A DNA stretch of 64,000 nt, taken from positions 32,465,235 to 32,529,234 of the forward strand of contig CM075781.1 of NCBI GenBank assembly GCA_037974665.1, in the 5' to 3' direction. Made by a program: the position numbers and the translations under genes. Positions 55,894 to 64,000 of the stretch are shown one piece after another. The DNA is from Ehretia macrophylla (taxonomy: Eukaryota > Streptophyta > Magnoliopsida > Boraginales > Ehretiaceae). Position 1 is the stretch's first letter; each line of letters opens with the position of its first letter. The notes beneath the pieces are model-generated. The model searched no databases and was not told the origin of the DNA. It saw only the letters and a list, made by a program, of their open reading frames with translations.

Positions 55894-58800
55894 TGTCACG
55901 CCCCATCCCGACCTATAAAGGATAGACTAGGGTGTGATCTAAACATTCAAGTCATGTCTCGTACTTAAGCGTTCATGAAAGTTTAACACTTAACGTTTAG
56001 CCTAGACTCCACAATTCTTCTGGAAAACCGGCAGCATAACGACTGTAATTGGGCTCTTTAGTTTGACCTAGTTCTCTAAACGCCTCAAATTTCATTTCCA
56101 ACTAAGATTACTATTTACCATCAATTTAAACGCCTACTAGTTATCTCGAAGTCTCGTTTGATTAATAACCTAGCATGATACTATGTCTCGTTTGTTTGTT
56201 AATCCTCGTTACAAAAGTACTTGTTGATCTTAGCTTAACAATGAGTACCTGCTTAAGATTGGATAGGTTCATTTTACTTAATCCTTACCTGATACTTCAT
56301 AATCCTATGATAGATACTAGCCAGTAACGATAGCAAAACGACTATAGTAGTGTCTATCTAGTTATTATCAGTACAAGCCAAAATTAGACCCTAAATTACA
56401 ACGGGGGTATTTTACATTACATCAACAAGCAACATAAAAGAAATAGTCTTCAAACAACATATTGTTCACAAAATAAACTTAGTCACGTAAGCACGTAGGG
56501 CAAGCATTCATTCCAAGGAGTCATCATTAGGCATGTCGTCCTCGGGTACCTGTTCTTGGTCTTCTTCACCTGAGATGATAAAAGAGGGTGAGTCCTTATG
56601 AACACAGCGAGGGGGAACGAGAAATAGGTTTGAAACTCATTTTCCGGTTCAACTTATGAAAACCCTTTTTGCAAGCATGAATATATCACAAGTAAGTACA
56701 TAACATAATATAAAAGTAAAGGAACACAATTACCCGTCTTTCCTCCCCGAGGTCCTCTAGGAACCAAGCGAGAGTACTTATACACATAATGAAAAGGATA
56801 CGGTGAGCTTTTGCTCTCAGTTCATGTCAGTATTAGTTGTTGCGGCCGACTTCAAATCATCCCCTTATCACGCCAAATGGGTGTACTCCGGATGTACCCC
56901 GAAATCCTACGACCCAACTCTCCGGAAAAGTCTAGCCCCCAAGCAAGAGAGGGAATTGGACAATAGTAGTCATGGTTACACCGGCAAGCCCGATGTCGCC
57001 CTGTGTGCGTGAACGCTACCACGCCAGAATGAAAGGTTGCAACCTTGTATGCAATGCACATTTATGACATTTAATATATCACATTAGGAGGACAACAAAG
57101 TAGGTTGCCTCCGAACAGTCATAAGATTGCACATTGACAAGTAAACAAGCGAGGCACGATAAGACAAGTAATTTCACTTGAAAGGCACATGGAGTTATAT
57201 GAACATTAAACGGGCAGCCATGTAGCACATGTAAATCAAGTCATATAACTCATTTCGAAGTTCACGTAATCAATTAATAAGATTATTCATCATGCAACGA
57301 CATCTACGTGGGACCGGGTGCAAGAAAGGACTACTTGTCAACATGTAATCATCAAAATTACATTTAGGGCTACAAGGGAAACTACGGGCAACCTACTAAA
57401 CATATAATTAAGCACGATATTCATAGGATCAACACTTAGTGAATTTACCTAGTCACTAGGGTTTCAATTCGTGCTTACCCGTGCGATTACGCCCCAAGTC
57501 ATCTCAAAATCAAACTCAAGCCATGCATTGCTTAATTCAAACACCCTCAAGTATTCAAAACAGTCCACACAACATCCCAATGCCACAATCCCAAGCATTT
57601 AATACAATGAGAGAAGCTACAATAATTTTTCTAAGCATATCACTAAGTGAAACCCTCACTGCAATGGACTGTTTTCTCACAATCATTAAGACAAGCAAAC
57701 AATCTCCAATTCCAGTGAATAAGATATCAAATTAAAGCTTACGAAGTGAACTAAATTAGAAACAAACCTCGCATCATTTGGAGTTCGGGTTCAATAGTTA
57801 TAACCAAAACAGTGAGACTGTACAAAACTGTCCAAATTTGCACACATTTCAATACTTGTCGTTTTTTAGGGCCTTAGGGTCCGATTTAGCCTTAGTCCAT
57901 TTCTGAAAAAAATGTCTAGAACTGAAAAATATAGCAGTATACTAAATTTCATGCATTTTGGATGTCATTTACTAAGTCAAAACTGGTTCGTTCTACAAGG
58001 TCAGTGAATCTGCCAAAACCTGCTTCATTTTTCCAGACTTTCCAGATTTTGACACATTTTAATGATTTGCAATTTTGAGGACCTTAGAGTCAAAATTAGC
58101 TTTGGTCTATTTCTGTGAAAAGTGTTCAAAACTGGAAAAAATAGTTACCTACCAATTTTCACACATTTTCAACATCATTTGCCTAGTCAAAACCACCTTG
58201 CACCAACAAGGCAGAAGGCTGTCACATACCCGATTTCATCTATCATCACATTCTAGCCTAGAATCTTGCCATGCATGTTTATAAAAGCTCATGAACACAC
58301 ATATATCTCAAGTACAGAAGTAAAGATAGACATTTAAGGGCATGCATGTGGTTTTTTGAAAGATTTTCAATAAGTTTAGCCCTCACCTTAGCAAAACAAC
58401 AAGAAGATGCACAAGACTCTTGATGGTTGCATAAGATTGATTCTTTTCCTTGCTTAGATTAGACACCACTCGATTTTCTCAAATTTCCTAGCTTAGTAAC
58501 CGAGTTCTTAGTAGGTGCATGTGGTTAGAACAAGAAGAAAAGAAATGGAAGCTAGCAAACTCACCTAGGCTGAAATGGAGGTTCAAAGAGCTTGCATGTG
58601 TGTTTCTTGCAACCTAGCTTGCTTAGTTGAGCTCCCTAGCTTCTTGCATGCTTTGATGAACCATGAAGTGATGAAGATAAGCTATGGAGTGTAGAAACTC
58701 AGCCAAGGCCGAGAGAGAAAGAGAAGAATAAGAGGGAGAGAGAAAAAGAAGAAAAAATATAAAAGTTTTGCAAAGTTTGAAGCATATGTCGGCCTTGAGC

Positions 58801-59435
58801 TTGTAAATTTCAGATTTGTGTCTTCAAGAAGCACAATTTGAATCATCCTAGCATGGGCAAGGAGCTTGTGTTGAGATTTGGAGTTTTGAGGAGGGTTTTG
58901 AGCTAATTTTTTATGTATTGTGTCATAACTTGTCTAAGCATAAACTTTGAAATTGCAAAGCTTGATCACATGCTCCTACATGGTCGGCCAAGGCTTGAAA
59001 AATGCTGAATCTTTGTCATCTTTTGAGCATTATTTAATTGTGTGTTTGGAAAGTGCAAAAGAATAAGGAATAAAGAATAAGAATGTCTAGCTTTTGGTAC
59101 AATTTCGTCTTCTAGTGGGTTGAATTAATAATTTAATATTAGTTAGTGGGATTTGTAGGATTAATTATTGATCTAGTGCTTCGTGTAAGATGCTTTCTTG
59201 ATTAGCGTAGGGGCACACTTTCCTAGGTCTAGGGCATGCACTATGAGGTAGGGCATGAACTACGAGACGAATGCACGTTTCCCAAATAAATGCACGCAAC
59301 CCTAAATGAATGCACGTAATTCAATGCAAGGCACACAAAATGAAACACAATTCTTAAACCTAGGTCAAAGCACGCAAATCTAGGTTAGGGCACATAAAAC
59401 GAGGTATCGCACGCAAATCGAAGTCGAACCTCACA
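55894..59435 (-). mobile_element. Solo LTR, family delta (3.5 kb)
   Basis: 3542 bases, plus-strand ends TGTCACGCCCCA...AACCTCACA, flanked by an exact TTTGA duplication (55889-55893 and 59436-59440). The uninterrupted site is readable in V3 near 37370. No primer site or interior is present. It is related to family gamma, for example by a shared stretch around TGTACTCCGGATGTACCCCG (56884 here, 608 there). The stem-loop with the conserved loop is at 57087-57112. I see no gene in it; the small frames at 56803-58284 have no recognisable features. Confidence 0.92.
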
Positions 59436-60130
59436 TTTGACGGTAAGGCATTGTTCCCAAGAAATAAAAAATTCCCAAGGCTCTTGTCTGAGGTGGAAAT
59501 AGTTGATTGGAATGATGGTTGGTAGAATGGCACGATTCCAAACATTTATGAGGCGAATGATGAAAACCTGCTAGTGCTGAATAATTTGACCGGTGATGAA
59601 TGTTAGAGGATCAAATGACTGGAACACCTGTGAGAATAGCTTGATAAAGCGGGACTGTAGGAACACACGAACATGTCTCTGGATGAGTTGAGGATCAAAA
59701 AAAACTGCCATAGGATAATAATTAAGCCAATACCAATGATACAAGAATTGCATCTTTGAAAAGTCATAATTATTGAAATCAAGAACTGTATCCCATGGTT
59801 TTTCATGCTGGGGATTATAACGAACAACGTTGCAAACATAAAAGACAGAGCTTAACAGATCAATAATTTGTATGAGATTGATCTCAATGAATTCCTCAAA
59901 GAAATTAGTGATCTGGCTGCGTGCGAACACTCGTAAGATTTTGAGTTGAAACTTCACAGGAAGGTCTGCGAGAAATTTTGCCTGTTGATCAAGACTCAAA
60001 TCATAAAATGTCTGAGACTGGCCATCAGTGGGATCTGGATTTGAGCTGGAACTGCCTGGAATAAGACCTGGAACAAGGGAAGATGGGAGTGTGCGACCAT
60101 TTGGATTTACCATGCATACATCTTTCTCGT
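59436..60130 (-). pseudogene. Polyprotein C-terminal extension, first part (V5)
   Basis: Minus strand, continuous with RNase H in one 206-codon frame (59571-60191): RNase H end motif, Ser/Pro hinge (SSSNPDPTDG), helical segment, aromatic block (YNPQHEKPWDT, WYWLNYYPMAV). This is the clearest evidence that the extension is fused to RNase H rather than being a separate gene. Confidence 0.8.
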
Positions 60131-61188
60131 ATGGTGGTGTGCGAGAGAGAAAATCAGCAAGGATATTCTTTTTGCCTGGGATGTATTGCATTGTCTAATT
60201 GAACTGGGAAATCCATTCTGTCCATTAGATGAGTTGTGGATCCGGAATATCATTTTGCTTTCTTTTAAGAACACCCGAAAATCATTTAAAATCTGTTTCA
60301 ATAATAAAAGGATTCTGAGCAAGATAAAATTTGAATTTTTTTGATTCCTTGAATAACTGCAAGAACTTCTCTTTTGAAAGATGGACAGTTGCGTTGTGCT
60401 GGCGTGAAAGATCCTGACCTGTAACCACAGACTTGTCTGTGTCCATTGTCTTCTTCAATGAGGACTGCTGCCCAAAAATCAAGGGAATCATCAGTCTGCA
60501 AAATGAGTTGTCCTAGACCTGGGATCTTGAGAGGAGGAAGTGCCTTGCATAGCTCCTTTAGCTTCTGAATTGCAACTGTGGCTTCTGGAGACCAATTTTC
60601 AATGTTGAATTTTTGGAGGTACTTGGAAATTTGGCTGGTATAGTTGGCCAAGGATGGAACATGCGATGAGGCATAATTGATCAATCCAAGGAACTGCTGG
60701 ATCTGAGCAACAGTTCAGAGCTCATCAGGAAAGTTGAGGACTTTTCTTGATATGTGGTCTTGTAAAAGAATGTGTCATTCTCTTATCTGCAAACCAAGAA
60801 AATCAATAGCATTTAGACCAATTTTCATCTTGGATTCGGCAAGAACTAATCCATGTTGGTAGGTTAGTTCCTGGAATTGTCGGAGATGCTAGTGGTGTTC
60901 TTCAGCTGTGTTGCTGAATACCAAAACATCATCAATGGAGACAATACAGTGCTACACAAGGGGTCGGTACACATCATCCATTCTGTGTTGGAACTCGGAC
61001 GGTGCATTCTTGAAATCGAATGGCATGACGTTCCATTCATAATGTCCCCGTGGAACAACAAAAGCGGTTTTGAATCTATCAGCTTCAGTAATACCAATTT
61101 GCCAAAATCCAGATTTCATATAAAATTTGGAGAAGAATTTGGCTCTGGATAGCTTCTGAAGGAGTTGGTCCTTTCTTGGAAGAGGGTA
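60131..61188 (-). pseudogene. Caulimovirid reverse transcriptase / RNase H (V5)
   Basis: Minus strand. RNase H is readable at 60298-60684 (LGxGQLILQTDDSLDFW). The RT catalytic motif at 60928-60939 reads Ser-Ile-Asp-Asp in place of Tyr-Ile-Asp-Asp. Frame breaks occur near 60700 and 60865. The RT N-terminal part is cut at 61188 by the next Gypsy element. Confidence 0.85.
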
Positions 61189-63695
61189 TGTGAAACCGCA
61201 ACTTTCGTCTTAGCCTCGATTTGTGTGTCTTTGCCTCGATTTTCATGATATGACCTGTTTATGTATTATATGAATTAGAATGAGCTAAATATGTGATTTA
61301 TATTCCTAATATATGCTATGTGTGTATTCATGAAATTTTCATAAAAAACGAAATCAGAAATTTTATCGACGGTTTTAGTGAATAGTATTTTGGACGCATG
61401 TCCGCTAAAATTTTTACCTGGGCGTTATAAGTGTTTCAAAACTTATTCCTCGAATATTAATTGACCCGTGATTGATTAAAACGGATTTCAAATCAGCTTT
61501 GGAATTTTAAAGGTTTTTACATTTTCTTTTGCGAAAAACGAGTTTTAAATCGAGTCGGGTGAAAATGCTTATATGTAAAACTTCTTGTCATGCAAACATA
61601 TTTTACTTAAAATAGTCTAAGTGTCAATTTAATGTTTTGAGAAAGAAATAGTCAAAAATAGAATTAAAAGACTAGAAATACTAAAAATAAACTAAGTATC
61701 AACTTTGACTTTCTTTTATTTTAGTTGACCTTGAGTATATATGCATCAACATGCATTAGCAAAGTGCAAAAACACCTTATTTGGCACACACATGGCCGAG
61801 AGCCATTAGAGAGAAAAAGAGAAAGAATTTCAAAGGTTTTCAAAGCAAAATTCACTTGAAAAACCTAGTTTTATCCGTAGTTTTTAGAACCGAGTTAGAT
61901 TCCGCTTGTTGGGCATACATTGCACGCATTCATAGCCTTGTTTCGGATCAAAGGCGAGAGAAAATTTTTAGATCTCAAATTGCCATTTTTATGTTAATTC
62001 ATATAATTGAATTTTTAGCCGTTGAAATGTTAAATTGATGTTATATTATTGCTCAGTAGATGCTAAGGATTGATTATATGTGTTTATATCCGTTTTGAAC
62101 TGTTATAGCATGAATTTTTATTTTTCGTGTTTTAAAATTGTGTTGTTGGCTATTTGTTGAATAATTGGAGTTGTGGTGGTTGAAATCAATTGCTGTTAGC
62201 TTGTAAAAGTTTGTTAAATACGTGGTAGTAATGTTGTAATGCCGAAATTTTGATTGTGAAATCGGTGTGAAAGTCCAAAAATTTTAATCATGATACATTA
62301 GGGTTTTAGGGTTGTTGGGCTTGATTTGGATGGATTATGGTTGGTTTTCGAAGGGGCTAATGTTGTTGATTGAGTGGGTGAGTGATAGAAACTGATTTGA
62401 AGGTTATCAGATCAGTAGAATGTAAGTTATGACTTTTAGAAGTTTGGGTTGTCTTTCTTTAAAATGTTGAATTATGCCTTTGGTTGTTTGGGTGGTGTTT
62501 GAGAGATTGACTTGTGAGTTGTTGATGGTTAGACTAGGGTTTGGTCTTGTGATTAATGCATGATAAGTTGGGTGGCCTACTTTGTCATCTAACTTAGTTG
62601 TTTGTTGCTTATTTGACTAGTTGTTGTTATGTTGTTGAAATGATGATTATTGATTGATTATTGATGAGCCGGGAGATAGGCAACCTACTTTGTTGACCTC
62701 CTGTGATAATTGTTTATTGATGAGCCGGGAGATAGTCAACTTGATATATTGTCCTCCTGAGATATGATTGATTATTATTATTGTCATGAGTCTTGGTATG
62801 TGTGTGCCACCTCTCGGGTAGCGTCGGGCTGTCGGGTTGAAAACGACATGACTATCATAGGCTACCCCAAGCTCGCATGGGCGGAGGTGCCATGGAGGGA
62901 GGGGCTAGTGAGGTACCTCAAGTGCGTGAGTAATAAGGAGTTATAAGAAGAACGGTTGAGAACGTGATGGCATTTGCAGCTACACCAACTAGAGTATCAT
63001 TTATTGATTGGTCATTATAATTAATGTGCTTATATTGTTATTGATGATTATTGTGTGTTTACTGCTCGAAGGATGATTTTCAAGGAGTATAGAAAATACT
63101 GTTAGAGATCTATCGAATCCTCATTGGGCTTGTTTTATATAAGCTCACTCTCAATTATTGCATGCATACAGGTGTTACCGATCCAGATTACGGGTACGTG
63201 CCTCCAGAAGAGGATAATGTGCCATATGTGGACGAGTCCCATGTGCCAGAGTCTTGTCCTTGATATCTAATGTTGTACTCTTTTGTTATCTTGTATATTA
63301 AAACTAGTTGGTTTGTATTTACTTAGAAGTTTATGATGTATAAGATGTTGTAAAGATAATGGATTAAATGTTGCTAGTTTGGTGGTCTTGCTTTGGAATA
63401 TGATTAGGCTACTAGATTGGTTATAATCTATTTTGGAAATGTATGTTATATCGTAAATGTATGATGTTGGAACGGAGATGTATAACCTATGGATGCAATG
63501 ATAAAAGAATGTTTATTGTATATAGTGGTTGTGTTGTTTAATTGTTGAATTGTTGAATTGTTGTGGAGTTGGTTGTATGAGTTACGAAGAGGTTGGTTTA
63601 GAGCCTCGATGTCCTAATTATTGTTGTTATACTGCCAAAATTCTGTTGCGTCCTGACTGATCGTAGGAGGTGTCGAGTTGGGGCGTTACATTATG

Positions 63696-63707
63696 TGGTA
63701 TCAGAGC
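63696..63707 (+). promoter_or_regulatory. Primer-binding site of the last alpha element
   Basis: TGGTATCAGAGC, exact match to the initiator tRNA-Met site, five bases behind the LTR. Confidence 0.92.
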
Positions 63708-63966
63708 TTATGTTTAGTTGTTAGCCGGGGTATTATCAGAATGTGGGTAATGGTCTTAGCATGAAAGTATGTATGAAGTGAAAGAAAAGTGAAATATGTA
63801 TTAATATGATTAAGTGATTAAATAATTACGTGATTTAGTGACTATGTGATTATGTGATTGATACTTAAGTGATTTATGTGCTTTATGTGTGTTGTTGTTT
63901 ATGTGCTAATAACTGTCTATAGCCTGTCTAAGTGTTATAACCTGTGCTAACTCTTTGATTAGTAGA

Positions 63967-64000
63967 ATGGCTGGTAGACCAAGAACCAGAGGTAGGCCTG
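63967..64000 (+). CDS. Probable gag start of the last alpha element (truncated by window)
   Basis: ATG at 63967 opens a frame with a basic, Gly/Arg/Pro-rich start (MAGRPRTRGRP) to the window end. It lies about 260 bases behind the primer site, where Gypsy gag begins, and basic starts of this type are common in plant Gypsy gag. Only eleven codons are visible, so the call rests on position and composition. Confidence 0.5.
   Translation, partial: MAGRPRTRGRP

Larger units (their letters stand above)
61189..64000 (+). mobile_element. Gypsy element, family alpha, 5' part (runs off window)
   Basis: 5' LTR 61189-63690 (2502 bases, TGTGAAACC...GGGCGTTACA), primer site 63696-63707, leader, then a gag start at 63967. 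It is inserted in the V5 RT gene after GGGTA (61184-61188), the expected 5-bp target whose partner would lie beyond the window. Same LTR family as 39256-47378, but with a protein-coding interior beginning. Stem-loops at 62567-62593, 62671-62702, about 62727-62757 and 63126-63146. Confidence 0.9.

Noticed and set aside
57481-58284. Small frames in the delta solo LTR as possible host genes
   Set aside because: They lie wholly inside an LTR bounded by TG/CA ends and a target duplication, with no recognisable protein motif.
1-64000. Host genes, tRNA or rRNA genes
   Set aside because: No frame outside viral or retrotransposon domains shows known motifs, and no tRNA-like cloverleaf or rRNA sequence was recognised; the TGGTATCAGAGC sites are primer-binding sites, not tRNA genes.

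Overview
The window is repeat-rich plant DNA, very probably from a dicot; the species cannot be named from the sequence. No host gene, tRNA or rRNA is visible. Every base can be placed in one of two classes: (i) about 27 kb of rearranged, decayed endogenous pararetrovirus (family Caulimoviridae, gene order like Petuvirus or Florendovirus: movement protein, coat protein with zinc knuckle, aspartic protease, reverse transcriptase, RNase H, then a long C-terminal extension), and (ii) about 37 kb of Ty3/Gypsy LTR retrotransposons (Tekay/Del-like chromovirus families and non-autonomous derivatives), plus one TRIM element, inserted into the viral DNA. Where both flanks are visible, insertions carry 5-bp target duplications: GATCA, GGTAC, TTGCT, TTTGA and ACAAT exact, and two with one mismatch.

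Layout. 1-2246: right part of a long LTR (minus). 2247-3155: viral leader, promoter region and movement-protein start (minus), meeting head-to-head a second viral copy (V1, plus, 3165-10148) that carries every viral domain and is interrupted by a TRIM (4031-4549). 10149-11605: coat-protein fragment and tandem promoter regions (minus). 11606-19830: second long viral copy (V2, minus), holding a solo LTR (15144-17554). 19831-36852: four-level nest. An LTR-LTR element (minus) sits in a viral promoter region; inside it is a non-autonomous Gypsy element (20593-32740, minus); inside that element's 5' LTR is a 5'-truncated chromovirus (26151-31277, plus). 36853-51571: third viral copy (V3, minus), split by a non-autonomous Gypsy element (39256-47378, plus). 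51572-61188: rearranged viral pieces in both orientations (V4 plus, V5 minus), with a 3.5-kb solo LTR at 55894-59435. 61189-64000: 5' LTR, primer site, leader and first codons of gag of another Gypsy element that runs off the window.

Function. No viral or retrotransposon reading frame is intact; all carry stops, frameshifts, deletions or insertions, and several catalytic motifs are lost (protease DTG to DIG in V2, RT YIDD to SIDD in V5). Eleven copies of the viral promoter region remain, mostly with a TATA box, several as inverted pairs; these could give divergent or double-stranded transcripts.

Most interesting: the LTRs of four Gypsy families, although diverged, share ordered stem-loops whose arms change together while loop or position is kept (one with a CTACTTT heptaloop, one ending the CTCACTG motif, tandem GGAG/CTCC hairpins, and a 7-bp stem just before the polypurine tract). 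Also notable: a recurrent viral junction at the primer-binding site, and the C-terminal domain behind RNase H. Positions were read by eye, so domain limits inside degraded copies are approximate by tens of bases; LTR ends and target duplications are exact where stated.
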